The notes below the pieces were generated by a model, which had not been told where the DNA came from, searched no databases, and saw nothing but the letters and a program-made list of their open reading frames with translations. DNA of 64,000 nucleotides from Phycisphaerales bacterium (GTDB lineage Bacteria; Planctomycetota; Phycisphaerae; Phycisphaerales; UBA1924). Below are positions 8,851 through 18,524 of this stretch, one piece after another (position 1 is the first letter of the stretch; the number at the start of each line of letters is the position of its first letter). The stretch is taken from contig JAIEUA010000008.1 of NCBI GenBank assembly GCA_019744815.1, positions 62,001-126,000 of the forward strand. The letters run 5' to 3'. A program made the translations under genes and the position numbers.

Positions 8851-9738
8851 TTATCCCTTGATCCCCGTCGTCGCCACGCTTTTCACCAGGGCTCCTTGGG
8901 CCAAGAGGAAGACCACCAGCACCGGCGCGATCACCAGCGTGCTCGCGGCCATGAGCAGGTTCCAGGGTGTTTGCCCGGCCTTGCTCTGATAGAGCTGCAG
9001 ACCGAGCGCCAGTGTGAACTGGTCCTGGTGATTCAGGAAGATCAGCGGGCCGAGGAAGTCGTTCCACACGAAGACGAAGTGGAAGAGCGCGACGACCGCG
9101 AGCGCGGGCTTGCTGAGCGGCACGATGATGCGCCAAAAGATGCCCCAGCTCGAGCAGCCGTCGATGCGGGCGGCCTCGTCGAGTTCCTTGGGGATGCCCA
9201 TGAAGAACTGGCGGAGCATGAAGACGTTGAACGCGTTGGCGAAGAACGCGGGGACCCACAGGGGCTTCAGCGAGCCGATCCAGCCGATCTGCGAGAAGAG
9301 CAGGAACATCGGGCCCATGACGACCGGAAACGGGATCATCATGGTGGCGAGGACGAAGGCGAAGAGCGCCTTCTTGCCGCGCCATTCCAGGCGGGCGAAG
9401 CCGAACGCGACAATCGCGCTCGAGAGCGTCATGCCGATGACCGAGAGCGAGGCGATGATGAGCGTGTTCCGCAGGTAGAGCGGGAAGCGCACCGTCGGAT
9501 CGTTCCAGACATCGCTGTAGTTCTTCACCGCGTTCGACACCGCCGCCGAGGGCGGCGTGGGAAGCAGCGAGAACGTGGACCGCGAGGCTTCGGGCGCCGT
9601 CTTGAGGCTGGTGGCGACCATCCAGACCAGAGGCATAAGGAACGTGACGGCGATCACGACCAGCGTGCCATACACAAGCACCCGCGACACAAGCCCGCGG
9701 CGAACACCGACCACCGTGCTGGAACCTTCCCGTGCCAT
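8851..9738 (-). CDS. sugar ABC transporter permease, MalG type
   Basis: 295 residues with about six hydrophobic segments. The cytoplasmic coupling (EAA) motif is EAARIDGCSSWGIFWRIIVP, the sequence that docks the transporter ATPase. The arrangement YLRNTLIIASLSVIGMTLSSAI and FVWNDFLGPLIFL is typical of CUT1-family (MalG/UgpE) permeases. It pairs with the MalF-type permease at 9808 and the binding protein at 10940. No ATPase gene is next to them, so a shared MsmK/UgpC-type ATPase elsewhere is probably used. Confidence 0.9.
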   Translation of the reverse strand: MAREGSSTVVGVRRGLVSRVLVYGTLVVIAVTFLMPLVWMVATSLKTAPEASRSTFSLLPTPPSAAVSNAVKNYSDVWNDPTVRFPLYLRNTLIIASLSVIGMTLSSAIVAFGFARLEWRGKKALFAFVLATMMIPFPVVMGPMFLLFSQIGWIGSLKPLWVPAFFANAFNVFMLRQFFMGIPKELDEAARIDGCSSWGIFWRIIVPLSKPALAVVALFHFVFVWNDFLGPLIFLNHQDQFTLALGLQLYQSKAGQTPWNLLMAASTLVIAPVLVVFLLAQGALVKSVATTGIKG

Positions 9739-9763
9739 CCGTCGATTCCGTCTCCTTCAGTTT

Positions 9764-9803
9764 CCGTATCTCTCCGTCTCTCCGTCTCTTCGTCTCTTCG
9801 TCT
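9764..9803. repeat. 8-bp tandem repeat between the two permease genes
   Basis: Five tandem units of an 8-base sequence of the form CTCCGTCT / CTTCGTCT (first unit CCGTATCT). It fills most of the 69-bp gap between the permease genes and is therefore in the operon mRNA leader of the MalG-type gene, where it reads as a purine-rich GAGACGGA repeat. Confidence 0.7.
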
Positions 9804-9807
9804 CTTC

Positions 9808-10713
9808 CTACGCCCTGTAATGCACCAGCTTCTTGCTCGCGGCGAACATGATCGCCGTCAGCCCCAGCGTGATGAGCAACTGGAGCCACGCTTGGGCGCT
9901 GGCGTAGCCCATCTGGTTGTAGCGGAACGCGTTGTCGTACATGCTGCTGGTGAAGAAGTACATCGCCCTCGGGTCGTTGCCCGGGGTTGCGGCGCTCAGC
10001 ACGTACGGGATCGCGAAGACCTGCAGCGAGCCGATCATCAGCGTGATGATGTTGAACAGGATCACCGGCGAGATCATCGGCAGCGTGATGTTGAAGAAGC
10101 GGCGGATGGGGCCCATGCCATCGAGGGCGCCGGCCTCGAGCAGCTCATCCGGCACTTCCTTGAGCGCGGCAAGGTAAACCACGACCATCTGCCCGATGCT
10201 CCACAGCGAGATCATCAGGATCGAGGGCATCGCCCACTTGGAGTTCTGCAGCCAGTTGGGGCCCTCGATACCGGCCCATCCGAACGCGGCGTGGATGCTC
10301 TGATTGATGAGGCCGTACTCGCCGTTGAGCATCCACAGCCAGATCATCGCGCTGCCGGCCATGGGCACGAGCGTGGGGATGAACACCGCGGCCTGGAAGA
10401 AGCCGCCGGCCTTCACCTTCTCGTTGAGCAACGCGGCGATCACGAGCGCCATCGCGGTCGCGATCGGGATGAACAAGATCGCGTACCACGCGGTCCGCAG
10501 GATCGCGGCGTGGAAGACCTCGTCGGTCAGCATCCGCTGCCAATTGCCCAGGCCGATCCAGACCGGGCCCTCAAGCAGCGGGTAGTCGGTGAACGAGTAG
10601 TACAGGCTCATCGCCATCGGGGCGGCGAGGAAGGCGAGGAAGCCGATCACCCACGGGCTGACCCAGAGCCAGCCGAGGAGGTCTTTCTTGAGTTGGGCGC
10701 GGGAGTGGATCAT
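9808..10713 (-). CDS. sugar ABC transporter permease, MalF type
   Basis: 301 residues, about six membrane helices (for example WVIGFLAFLAAPMAMSLYYS and AILFIPIATAMALVIAALL). The EAA coupling motif is LLEAGALDGMGPIRRFFNI. This is the MalF/UgpA partner of the permease at 8851 and passes carbohydrate taken from the binding protein encoded just upstream. The sequence WIGLGNWQRMLTDEVFHAAI before helix 2 is typical for the family. The gene starts downstream of a large inverted repeat that separates it from the binding protein gene. Confidence 0.9.
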   Translation of the reverse strand: MIHSRAQLKKDLLGWLWVSPWVIGFLAFLAAPMAMSLYYSFTDYPLLEGPVWIGLGNWQRMLTDEVFHAAILRTAWYAILFIPIATAMALVIAALLNEKVKAGGFFQAAVFIPTLVPMAGSAMIWLWMLNGEYGLINQSIHAAFGWAGIEGPNWLQNSKWAMPSILMISLWSIGQMVVVYLAALKEVPDELLEAGALDGMGPIRRFFNITLPMISPVILFNIITLMIGSLQVFAIPYVLSAATPGNDPRAMYFFTSSMYDNAFRYNQMGYASAQAWLQLLITLGLTAIMFAASKKLVHYRA

Positions 10714-10726
10714 GCGTCCACGGCCT

Positions 10727-10914
10727 TTCGCCCGGAGGGCGCGTGATCGTTGCCGGCGGCTTTAGCCGCCGGGAATGGCTGGAAGAAAGTCCCGGCCCGG
10801 AGGGCCGACGAATCGATGGAGCGACGGTTTCGTCCGCCCTGCCGGGCGGGAGACAAAGACGCCGCTGTCCGGCGGCTGAAGCCGCCGGCAACAGTCGTGC
10901 GCCCTCCGGGCGAA
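10727..10914. repeat. long inverted repeat within the ABC operon
   Basis: Two arms of about 46 bp, 10727-10772 and 10869-10914, match as inverted copies with only a few differences. Each begins or ends TTCGCCCGGAGGGCGC and contains the palindrome CCGGCGGCTTTAGCCGCCGG. The 96 bp between them contain further partial palindromes (GGCCCGGAGGGCC and GCCCTGCCGGGC). The whole element separates the binding protein gene from the MalF-type permease gene and could fold in the mRNA. Confidence 0.85.
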
Positions 10915-10939
10915 GAGGCTTGACTCCTTGGCGTCGCGT

Positions 10940-12358
10940 TCACGCCCGACCTCCCCTGATGCTCCGCCCTCGCAGATTCCTCTGCTCCTCGGCCCGATCC
11001 AGGTAACTCTGCGTCCGCGCCTGCACGGTGGCGAGCATCTCCTTCGCCGGTTGATCGAGCGACCACATGCGCTGGGCCATGCCGTCGAGCTCGTCCTTGA
11101 ACTGTGTCCACGCCTGGGTGCGCGGGTAGCGGAAGCCCTGCGTGCTCTGGGCGACGGCGTCGAAGACACGCACGCCGGTGTTGGGGTGCTCGCGGAGGAA
11201 CTTCTCGCTGCTGACGGCCAGCGTGGAGCTCTTGTAGTGCGCGAGGCTCAGGGCCTCGACATGCTCCTGCCGCTGCGTGAAGGCGATGAACTCCATCGCT
11301 TCCTTGGGGTGTTTGCAGCCCTTGGGGATGACCAGCACATCGCCCTCGACGAGGCCGACGGGGTTGCGCGGGTCGACGAGCGATGGGATCACCGGCGCGG
11401 GCATGACGCCGTAGTCGATCAGCGGCTTGCCGTTGGCGTCCTTGGGGCCGTGGGCGTTGATGACGTTGGCGAGCCACGGGCCTTGAATCACCATCGACAG
11501 GCGCCCGGTGAGGAACGCGTTCAGCGGCGAGTCGTAGTTGCCAAACCCGGCCCGGAACTTCTTGGTCGCGTCGACGCCGAGTTCTTTCGAGTACGACTGC
11601 ATCCACTCGTACGCCGCGACGGCTTCGGGGGCGCCGATGATGGAGCGGTCGCTCGCGGCGTCGTAGACCCCGCCGCCGAACTGGAAGACCCAGATCCACG
11701 ACCACCAGCCGGGCTCGATGTGCATGAAGCCGGCGCGGGTCAGCGAGCCGTCGGCGTCGCGCTTCACGAGCTTGCGATGAGCCGCGTCAAACTCCTCGAT
11801 CGTCCGCGGCGGCTTCTCGGGGTCGAGCCCGACCTCGCGGAAATGCGCCTTGTTGTAGTACACGGCAAGCGTGCCGCCGGTGTTCATGGTCGCCCACTGC
11901 CGCGTCTTGCCCTTGCTGTCGCGGTGGGTCATCAGCTCGCGGAAACCGGTGGCGTAGCGCTCGACGCGGACCTCGCCCTTGGTGTCGAGCTCGTCGAGCG
12001 GGATGAGCGAGTCGCTCTCCGCGAACACCGGCACGAGGTACGCCCACAGGCCCACGACATCCGGCGGATCGCCCGCGGCGATGGTGATGAGCGTCTTCTG
12101 ATCGATGCCCGAGGTGGTCAGGTAGCGGACGACGATGCGGTCCTGGCTCTGGTTGAAGGCGTCGACGATCTTCTTCATCGCCGCGGCTTCGTGGCCGGTC
12201 CACTTCTCCCAGTAGTCGAGCACCACCCGCCCGCGCCCGTCTTCCTTCGCCCCGCGCGGCCCGAACGCCGCGAAGCCGACGCCGCCAAGGACCATCGCTG
12301 CGAGCGCCCCGCGCCGGGTCAGGGTCGAGAACGTGGATGGTGATTCGCCGTCGTGCAC
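10940..12358 (-). CDS. extracellular sugar-binding protein of the ABC transporter
   Basis: 472 residues. The N-terminus has a twin-arginine-like motif (TLTRRGALAAMVLGGVGFAA), so export may be by Tat, with no lipobox Cys seen. The mature sequence has family 1 solute-binding features: KIVDAFNQSQDRIVVRYLTTSG, AAGDPPDVVGLW, LIPLDEL, and LAVYYNKAHFREVGLDPEKPP. It captures a carbohydrate and delivers it to the permeases downstream. The neighbouring GH94 and PF10091 genes suggest a beta-gluco-oligosaccharide, which is an inference. Confidence 0.9.
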   Translation of the reverse strand: MHDGESPSTFSTLTRRGALAAMVLGGVGFAAFGPRGAKEDGRGRVVLDYWEKWTGHEAAAMKKIVDAFNQSQDRIVVRYLTTSGIDQKTLITIAAGDPPDVVGLWAYLVPVFAESDSLIPLDELDTKGEVRVERYATGFRELMTHRDSKGKTRQWATMNTGGTLAVYYNKAHFREVGLDPEKPPRTIEEFDAAHRKLVKRDADGSLTRAGFMHIEPGWWSWIWVFQFGGGVYDAASDRSIIGAPEAVAAYEWMQSYSKELGVDATKKFRAGFGNYDSPLNAFLTGRLSMVIQGPWLANVINAHGPKDANGKPLIDYGVMPAPVIPSLVDPRNPVGLVEGDVLVIPKGCKHPKEAMEFIAFTQRQEHVEALSLAHYKSSTLAVSSEKFLREHPNTGVRVFDAVAQSTQGFRYPRTQAWTQFKDELDGMAQRMWSLDQPAKEMLATVQARTQSYLDRAEEQRNLRGRSIRGGRA

Positions 12359-12487
12359 GCAGAGAGACTAGCAGAGCCGGGGCGAGGTGTCCTGCGGAAA
12401 CGCGCTCCAAACCGCGGGCTTCAGCCTGTGCGGCAAGGGCGTGCGACAACCAGCACGCTGCCTGCTGCGGACGAAACCGGACGAATG

Positions 12488-12514
12488 AAAACGCCCGCCC
12501 AAGTGGGCGGGCGT
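12488..12514 (-). terminator. rho-independent terminator
   Basis: Stem ACGCCCGCCC (12491-12500) / GGGCGGGCGT (12505-12514), loop AAGT, with an A-run at 12488-12491 that becomes T on the minus strand. It ends the transcript of the tagged protein at 12538-13956. Confidence 0.85.
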
Positions 12515-12537
12515 CTGACATGGTGAGGCACGAAGTC

Positions 12538-13956
12538 TCAGCTGCAAGACGGGCAGACGAGGGTGTCATAACGCGCCGCGAAGATGATGAAATCCGCGTC
12601 GTCGCAGATTCCGTCACCGTTCTGGTCGCCGCCTGACGTTCCGGCGACGGGTGGGTAGATGAGGTCGTAATAGCCGGTGAAGATAGTGAAGTCGGCATCG
12701 TCCACAAGGCCGTCGCCCGTGAAGTCGGCGTGGTTTACGGCGGCGTAGAAGGCGATGCGATCAGAGCTATCCAAAACGCCGTCCAGATTGGAGTCGAGCT
12801 CCAGCTTATAGGAAGAGCTCGTGGCAAGTGTCCCGCCGAATAATCCATCGAGATCCGTGCTGTCATGGTAAGAATCTGCACAGGTAATGCAGCCATCTCC
12901 CAGGCGATCCCCAAAGAGCGGCGACCCCAAGCCCCAATCGATTAAATTCTGCAAGTATTCCAGATCGCTTGAATCTACGACTTCTGAATCAAAGGACCCA
13001 CTCGCATTTGATTCTGTCACGAAATTTGCTTTCATGATCAACGTTGGATCGGTAGATGGAATCTGGAGTGACAGCCAATCCGCATCGGCATCGGTGAATT
13101 TCCCATCTCCATTTAGATCGTATCGATCAAGTTCGAATGCAAACGGAGTAGCCGAGTAACTAATTGAACCGCTGGATCCTATGGCATTTGTCACATCGCC
13201 AGAAATCGTTCCTACGTGGTAATACCCGTCAAACAAGGGACCGGAGAAGGTTGTCGAGAGTGAAGTTCCTGGCGGAGCGAACAACATGCCGCCGACCTCG
13301 ACGACTTGAATCACTGAAGTGCCAAGACTTCCTTGAACAGCTATTCCAGTTCTGTGAAGAGCCAATGCCGATGACGAAAGACGTGTTGCTGAGTGCGGGA
13401 TCCGGTTCAGATCTGCTGTGCAATCGCTCTGCATGTTAAAGTCGAGTTCCGCCACGGAGTACGCGGTTGATGCGGGTGTAATATCAACGGTCCCATAGGA
13501 TGAGCCCGAGCTCCCCGATAGGCCAATACTAATGCAATCTGGATATACAACAGAATAGCTTTGTCCGGCGAAGCTGCATACCAACATCGTGTGTGCATTC
13601 TCATTCCGCCACCACCAGTAGAAATTTGCATCATGCCCGCCGAGATAGTACCCGGTGCACGTCATGGGCCGATGATCTCCTGTCGATGCTGAAGCGTTGG
13701 GTCCAAAATCTACCATAGAACTTGATGCAAAGAAATTTGCCGAAGGACCCCAGAGTCCTGTGATCGCAGGTGCCATCGCTAGTGAGTACGCGTAAGCGAA
13801 AGAGTAAGGAACCGATGCGCTAATTGTGCTACCGGGCATAGCAACAATTCGAATCTTTCCCCCATATGTTTGTCGCAGAAAGCAGCCGCCAAATACGCTC
13901 GTCGCGCATCCGCTGAATGCCGCCATTGACACAGCAAACGCAAGTAGCTTGTTCAT
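12538..13956 (-). CDS. secreted protein with dockerin-like repeats, unknown body
   Basis: 472 residues from ATG 13956, with GGGAGGG upstream and a signal peptide (LLAFAVSMAAFSGCATS). The body is rich in Ser/Gly/Tyr and contains several EF-hand-like loops (DLNGDGKFTDADADWLSL, DSNLDGVLDSSDRIAFYAAV). The tail has two dockerin-like repeats with VDDADFTIFTGYYD and CDDADFIIFAARYDTLVCP, but unlike its relatives ends in three further residues, SCS. No body domain recognised. The gene has visibly lower GC and different codon choice from its neighbours, which suggests a recent arrival. Confidence 0.7.
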   Translation of the reverse strand: MNKLLAFAVSMAAFSGCATSVFGGCFLRQTYGGKIRIVAMPGSTISASVPYSFAYAYSLAMAPAITGLWGPSANFFASSSMVDFGPNASASTGDHRPMTCTGYYLGGHDANFYWWWRNENAHTMLVCSFAGQSYSVVYPDCISIGLSGSSGSSYGTVDITPASTAYSVAELDFNMQSDCTADLNRIPHSATRLSSSALALHRTGIAVQGSLGTSVIQVVEVGGMLFAPPGTSLSTTFSGPLFDGYYHVGTISGDVTNAIGSSGSISYSATPFAFELDRYDLNGDGKFTDADADWLSLQIPSTDPTLIMKANFVTESNASGSFDSEVVDSSDLEYLQNLIDWGLGSPLFGDRLGDGCITCADSYHDSTDLDGLFGGTLATSSSYKLELDSNLDGVLDSSDRIAFYAAVNHADFTGDGLVDDADFTIFTGYYDLIYPPVAGTSGGDQNGDGICDDADFIIFAARYDTLVCPSCS

Positions 13957-14097
13957 AATGCCCTCCCAGTTCATGCCTGATCGGAGCTTGCAATGCGCCA
14001 ATGCATTGCGTCATTCAATATACCCGTGAAATGAAGCGGTTCATCACTTGCTTGCCAGATTTTCCATAACTCTACGCCTGGCAAGCATTTCCGAGAA

Positions 14098-14286
14098 TCA
14101 CTTTCGGTCGGCGAACGCCTCCAAGATCCCAAGGCTGCTCTGGCAGATCAGGGTGCTGGCCGTCTGGCGGGCGCCTTTGAGCGACGGCAGCAAGTTGCCA
14201 ATCAACAGAGCGATGATCGCGATGACGATGAGGAGCTCGATGAGGGTGAAGCCACGGGATCGGATGCTGAAACGAGCGAGCTGCAT
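14098..14286 (-). pseudogene. truncated prepilin-like gene
   Basis: 62 residues from ATG 14286. The N-terminus is a type IV/II prepilin leader and helix ([20 protein letters not shown], then [23 protein letters not shown]), but the protein stops after LEAFADRK with no globular domain. Full planctomycete prepilins of this type run 250-350 residues. It is therefore probably a decayed duplicate of the intact prepilin gene at 14875, with which it shares the leader; a small functional pseudopilin cannot be excluded. Confidence 0.6.
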
Positions 14287-14470
14287 GCCGATGCGTCCTC
14301 GATTCGAAACTACTTCTTCGTTGGCGTCGTGCTCACGCCCGCCGAAGTGCCACTGACCTTGGCTCAGCAAGGTCAGTGCGAGCGTGGGGTGATGCGCGAA
14401 AACGCGCTGAATGGTTATGCCCAAGACCAGCTGGGCTCACGAAACGTGTTCGGACAAGCTCTTGTCGCCG

Positions 14471-14860
14471 TCATTTTGTCGATGCTGGAGCGGATCCAAA
14501 TGGCGAGTTCTGTTTCGCCCAATCTCGTTCGGCGTTGATTCTCGCGATGGTCTCTTCCCATTCCCTCGACGCGACGAGCACGCCCGTCGGCTGACCTGAC
14601 TTGGGATTGATAATCCCGGTGTCTTTCGTGAGCGTCCCCTTTACAGCGCGAAGTTGCTTCTCGAACTCTCCGCGCGTCAGCGTGATCTCGTCACCCGTGT
14701 CCATGAATCGCACCGTGACACTTTGCGAGAGCGTACTCAGGTCGTACGCAGCGCTGCCGAACATGGAACGGAAGAACAGATACGCGGCAACCGCGATCGC
14801 CAGTCCCGCGACTGTCCATCCAACAGCCGGCTTACCGAGAAATTCACGGGGTGTGGCCAT
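14471..14860 (-). CDS. hypothetical single-pass membrane protein
   Basis: 129 residues. One transmembrane helix (VGWTVAGLAIAVAAYLFFR, about residues 13-31) is followed by a soluble tail with VTVRFMDTGDEITLTRGEFEKQL. No family recognised. It lies 14 nt after the intact prepilin gene on the same strand, so it is probably cotranscribed with that gene and may help secretion or surface assembly of it. That role is context only. Confidence 0.65.
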   Translation of the reverse strand: MATPREFLGKPAVGWTVAGLAIAVAAYLFFRSMFGSAAYDLSTLSQSVTVRFMDTGDEITLTRGEFEKQLRAVKGTLTKDTGIINPKSGQPTGVLVASREWEETIARINAERDWAKQNSPFGSAPASTK

Positions 14861-14874
14861 TCACTCTCTCCTCG

Positions 14875-15789
14875 TCACTTGCTCAAGCTGTACGCGTGGC
14901 CCCAGTTATAGAACGGAGCTGGGATTCCCAATGGGTCGATTGACCCACCATTGCCGTACTGCGCGATGTCGATCGCCTTGATAGAAAGATCACCGAACAA
15001 AAAATTGTTCTTCCCGGAAAAAACCGCTCGCCCCTGACCAGTCTTCGAGTCCAGAAGAGACTTGGTGTCCTTCGAGGCGTGCCGTGGATATGCATCGTTT
15101 GCATCCGTCAGCCAAACAACGAATCTTGGGAACTGGAGCTCGTTCCAGGGCCTCGCGCAAACCCCGTTCTTGTTGGTGCGAGCATTCGTGTTCTGGTTGA
15201 ATGCAGGAACGGAATCGTTAAAGAAGAACTCTGTATACCACTCGGTGTCTGATCGCTTCGGAGAAAGCGCAATCAGCAGATTTGACTTGTACTCAGGACC
15301 CATCGAGTAAAATCGCTTTCCGGAATTGAGCTCTTGGATACTCGCTGGGTCTCGCACCGATGCAAGACCTCTAGCTGCGGGACAGTTGAATGCGGCGTTC
15401 TTGCTGTTGTTCAGATATTCCTGTAGCAACAACACCGCATTGACGTGGTACCGAAACACAGCTGTCGGATAGAACGAGCCGGGCTTCTCTGATGCTTTTT
15501 TGTCGATTCCGAGTTTGTCGGGGTCGGTCCAAAGATCCATGAACACAGGAACTTTCTGGGCGTCGAGATACATCTGTGTCGCGATACCTAGCTGCCTCTG
15601 GTTGCTCTGGCAAACGACTGCCCACGCCGTTCTTCTCGCTTGGCCCAGACTCGGCAACAGGATCCCGATCAACAACGCGATGATCGCGATGACCACCAGC
15701 AGCTCGATCAGCGTGAAGCCATGGCGTTTTGCGGGCGTCCCTTCTCTCAAGCTCTCTCTCCCCTGCGTTTCCTGCTTCCTCACTTGCAT
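14875..15789 (-). CDS. prepilin-type N-terminal cleavage/methylation domain protein
   Basis: 304 residues from the ATG at 15789 (AAGGAGCG upstream). A long frame continues upstream but belongs to noise. The leader peptide ends at KRHG, followed by [18 protein letters not shown] and [14 protein letters not shown], the classic prepilin helix with Glu5. The globular part includes [11 protein letters not shown], close to but not matching the planctomycete H-X9-DG motif. Such proteins are cleaved by a prepilin peptidase and built into pseudopili or secretion fibres. It follows the GH94 gene by 68 bp on the same strand and may be in the same transcript. Confidence 0.8.
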   Translation of the reverse strand: MQVRKQETQGRESLREGTPAKRHGFTLIELLVVIAIIALLIGILLPSLGQARRTAWAVVCQSNQRQLGIATQMYLDAQKVPVFMDLWTDPDKLGIDKKASEKPGSFYPTAVFRYHVNAVLLLQEYLNNSKNAAFNCPAARGLASVRDPASIQELNSGKRFYSMGPEYKSNLLIALSPKRSDTEWYTEFFFNDSVPAFNQNTNARTNKNGVCARPWNELQFPRFVVWLTDANDAYPRHASKDTKSLLDSKTGQGRAVFSGKNNFLFGDLSIKAIDIAQYGNGGSIDPLGIPAPFYNWGHAYSLSK

Positions 15790-15857
15790 GGCCGACGCTC
15801 CTTCCTTGCGTCCCGCGGCGTGCACCGCGGGGGAGATGGTGGGGTGGTCCCGCGAGC

Positions 15858-18446
15858 CTACTTCCGCTTGGCCGTTGCCGTCGGGCGGGACTTGCGTCCG
15901 CTCGTCGGCTTGGGCTCTCCGACAGTGGCTGGAACGCGCTGCTCGCGCTTTGTTCCACTCTTCGTACCGCTCGGCGGCTCCGGGGGGTTCGCGGTCCAGG
16001 TGACTTCGAGTTCGATCGTGTCGCGTGCTTTGATGTCCCGGGCACGCAGCAGGCCGCCGGGCAGTTCGGCGTGCACGCCGTCGCGGACGGTCCGCACCAC
16101 GGCGCGGCCTCCGGCGATGAACCCGCGGCTGTCGAACCGCACGGTGATCTTCTTGCCACGCCACGTGCGGGTCGCCTCGACCTGGCCCATCTCGGCCGCG
16201 GGCACGGGGTCGATGAGCAGGCACGCCTCGCCCGCGGGGTCAAAGACCGGGCGGATGCCCAGCACCCACTCCAAGCTCACGCGGTTCAGCCACGCGGCCG
16301 AGCCGGTGTACCACGTCCAGCCGGCGCGGCCGGGCTTGTCGGAGAGCGGGCCGTCGACGTTACCGGGGGTGACGTAGGGCTCGGCGAAGTAGGAATCGGC
16401 GTCCTGGCCGCGGGTCGCGGGGGCGACGCTCTTCCAGATGCGGGCGACGGATTCGTGATCGCGCCGCTTGGCGGCCGCCGCCAGAGCCCATGTCGCCGCG
16501 TGCATGTAGACGCCGCCGTTCTCGCGGGAGCCGGGGCTGTAGCGGGTGATGTATCCGATGGTCGGATCGGGGATGGTGTACGCCGGCGCGAGCAAGAGCG
16601 GGCCGTAGGGGCTGAGCAGGTGCTTCTTCACGCTCTCCCATGCGCTCGAGGCACGCTCGGCGGGTGCAACATCCGCCAAGATGCTCCAAGTCTGTGCATT
16701 CAGGTGGATCTTCCCTTCAGCGCTCTTCACGCTGCCGATCCACTCGCCGCTGTCCTTGGTGCCGTACTTGTACCAGTCGCCGTCCCAGGCGTGGGCGTTG
16801 ATGGCCTTGAGGTAGCGCTCGCGCTTGGAGCGGTACTTCTTGGCCGTCGCCTTGTCCTTGGTGCGATCGAGCACGTGGGCGAAGTTCTCGAGCACGTGGC
16901 AGAGGAACATCGCGAGCCAGACCGACTCGCCCTTCTCGTCGATGCCCATGGCCGACAAGCCATCGTTCCAGTCGCAGCTGCCGATGTGGGGCAACCCGCG
17001 GCGGCTGGTGCGCTTGAACGCCCGCGCGATCGCACGCTTGCAGTGATCCAGCAGCGTGGTCTTCCACGGGCTGTCCACGAACGGGCACTGGACCTTCAGG
17101 ATGGAATCGTCGCCCGTCTCGCGGATGTAGTTCGCGGTGAGGAACGGCAGCCAGAGATAGTCGTCGCTGCACGCGGTGTGATTGCCGAAGTCGGCCAGCG
17201 CGTGCCACCAGTGATAGACCGAGCCATCGGCGAACATCCGCTCGGCGTGCAGCAGGATCTGCTTGCGGGTGCCCGCAGGATCCAGCGGCAGCCAGACCTG
17301 GCTGTCCTGCAGCTGATCGCGGAAGCCAAACGCGCCGGACTGCTGGTAGTAACCAGTGCGGCCCCAGAGGCGGCCCGCGATCGCCTGATACGGCAGCCAG
17401 TGGTTGTTGAGGATGTCAAAGTCGGCCCGCTCGCTCTTGATCGCGGTGGGGGAGAGCGTCTTCTTCCAGAACGCGTGGGCCCGATCGACCGCGCCCCACG
17501 CGTGAGCCGCGTCGGCGTAGCGGTCGATGTTGGCGAGGCACTTCTTGCGATCGTCGCCGATGGTGACGACGAAGTGGAGCTTGACGGACGCGCCGGGCTC
17601 GATGGTGAGGTCGCCGCCGAGGGCCGCGGAGGCGTCGCCGAATCGGCCGAAGCCGGCCTGACGCAGCGCCGCGCTGTCACGCTCGACGAGAGCGCGGGGC
17701 GAGGCGGTGGTGCCGTACTTGCCGAGAAACGCCTGCTTGTCGGCGATGGCGATGGGGCGCTCGAAGTTCACGCCCGCGACGCTGTGGGCGGCGACATAGG
17801 GCCAGGGCTTGTTCCAGTGCTCGCGCTCGCTCTTGGGACGGATGTCCCACATGTTCTTGGTCGCGATGATGGCCCGCCGGGTGGCCGATTCGTCAAAGCC
17901 AACGTCGAAGAAGAGGCGGTGGAACTCACGCTTCACGTCGGGGGCGACGCCGCAGGTCCATTCGAAGTAGGAGCTGATGCGAAGATGGCGGGCCTTGCGG
18001 GACGCGTTGGTGAGCTCGACACACCAGACCTCGACATGGTCGACGGGGTCGACCGCGATGGTCCACGAGGCCTTGATGCCGCTGCGCTGGGTGGCGAAGG
18101 TGGTGCTGCCCAGGGCGTGGGTGCAGGCGTACTCGTCGTAGCGGCGCTGGCAGGGCGCGGGGGCGAGCGACCAGACGTCGGGGGTGTCGAGGGGAGCGTC
18201 GAGGTCGGCGACGTACAGGAACTTGCCGTAGCAGTCGCGGACGAGGTCCATCTCCCAGCGGGTGAGGACGTTGTGCTGGGCGTCGTCGAACCAGCTAAAC
18301 CCGCCGCCGTTCTGGCTGATGATGGTGCCGTAGCGCCCGTTACAGAGCACGTTACACCACGGCATGGGGGTGTCGTGGTTCGTGATGACGAACGACGAGC
18401 CGGAGGGGTGGGAATTGTCAAAGCGGCCGAAGCGGCTGGGAAGCAT
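15858..18446 (-). CDS. GH94-family glycoside phosphorylase
   Basis: 862 residues from ATG 18446; a GTG at 18485 is a less likely start. The family pattern is clear: [14 protein letters not shown] near the substrate site, a following histidine-rich block (GSVYHWWH), and [15 protein letters not shown], in which the first Asp is the expected general acid. GH94 enzymes cleave beta-linked gluco-oligosaccharides with phosphate to give alpha-glucose 1-phosphate. Length fits cellobiose- or cellodextrin-type enzymes more than the roughly 1,100-residue beta-1,2-oligoglucan phosphorylases, so linkage is open. A LacI-type operator lies 63 nt upstream, and no signal peptide is present, so it acts in the cytoplasm on imported sugar. 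Confidence 0.85.
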   Translation of the reverse strand: MLPSRFGRFDNSHPSGSSFVITNHDTPMPWCNVLCNGRYGTIISQNGGGFSWFDDAQHNVLTRWEMDLVRDCYGKFLYVADLDAPLDTPDVWSLAPAPCQRRYDEYACTHALGSTTFATQRSGIKASWTIAVDPVDHVEVWCVELTNASRKARHLRISSYFEWTCGVAPDVKREFHRLFFDVGFDESATRRAIIATKNMWDIRPKSEREHWNKPWPYVAAHSVAGVNFERPIAIADKQAFLGKYGTTASPRALVERDSAALRQAGFGRFGDASAALGGDLTIEPGASVKLHFVVTIGDDRKKCLANIDRYADAAHAWGAVDRAHAFWKKTLSPTAIKSERADFDILNNHWLPYQAIAGRLWGRTGYYQQSGAFGFRDQLQDSQVWLPLDPAGTRKQILLHAERMFADGSVYHWWHALADFGNHTACSDDYLWLPFLTANYIRETGDDSILKVQCPFVDSPWKTTLLDHCKRAIARAFKRTSRRGLPHIGSCDWNDGLSAMGIDEKGESVWLAMFLCHVLENFAHVLDRTKDKATAKKYRSKRERYLKAINAHAWDGDWYKYGTKDSGEWIGSVKSAEGKIHLNAQTWSILADVAPAERASSAWESVKKHLLSPYGPLLLAPAYTIPDPTIGYITRYSPGSRENGGVYMHAATWALAAAAKRRDHESVARIWKSVAPATRGQDADSYFAEPYVTPGNVDGPLSDKPGRAGWTWYTGSAAWLNRVSLEWVLGIRPVFDPAGEACLLIDPVPAAEMGQVEATRTWRGKKITVRFDSRGFIAGGRAVVRTVRDGVHAELPGGLLRARDIKARDTIELEVTWTANPPEPPSGTKSGTKREQRVPATVGEPKPTSGRKSRPTATAKRK

Positions 18447-18508
18447 GGTGGGTACTCGGGGCAAGTCTTGGAAAGAAGAACGCACAAGACGCCACGGGAA
18501 AGGAGCGA

Positions 18509-18524
18509 ATGAAAGCGTTTACAT
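18509..18524. promoter_or_regulatory. LacI-type operator, site B
   Basis: ATGAAAGCGTTTACAT, palindromic about the central CG with one off-centre mismatch. It lies 63 nt upstream of the GH94 start chosen here. Between this site and 18781 there is no gene; 18582-18615 holds five G-tracts of 3-5 bases that could form a G-quadruplex on the plus strand. Confidence 0.8.

Noticed and set aside
12395..12408. CGGAAACGCGCTCC 37 nt upstream of the binding protein gene as a sixth LacI site
   Set aside because: It differs from the consensus at about five positions; position is suggestive but the match is too weak.
15729..18512. Very long open frame on the plus strand (about 927 codons)
   Set aside because: It is antisense to the GH94 gene, which has clear family motifs; in GC-rich DNA long opposite-strand frames are common, and its translation is compositionally odd.
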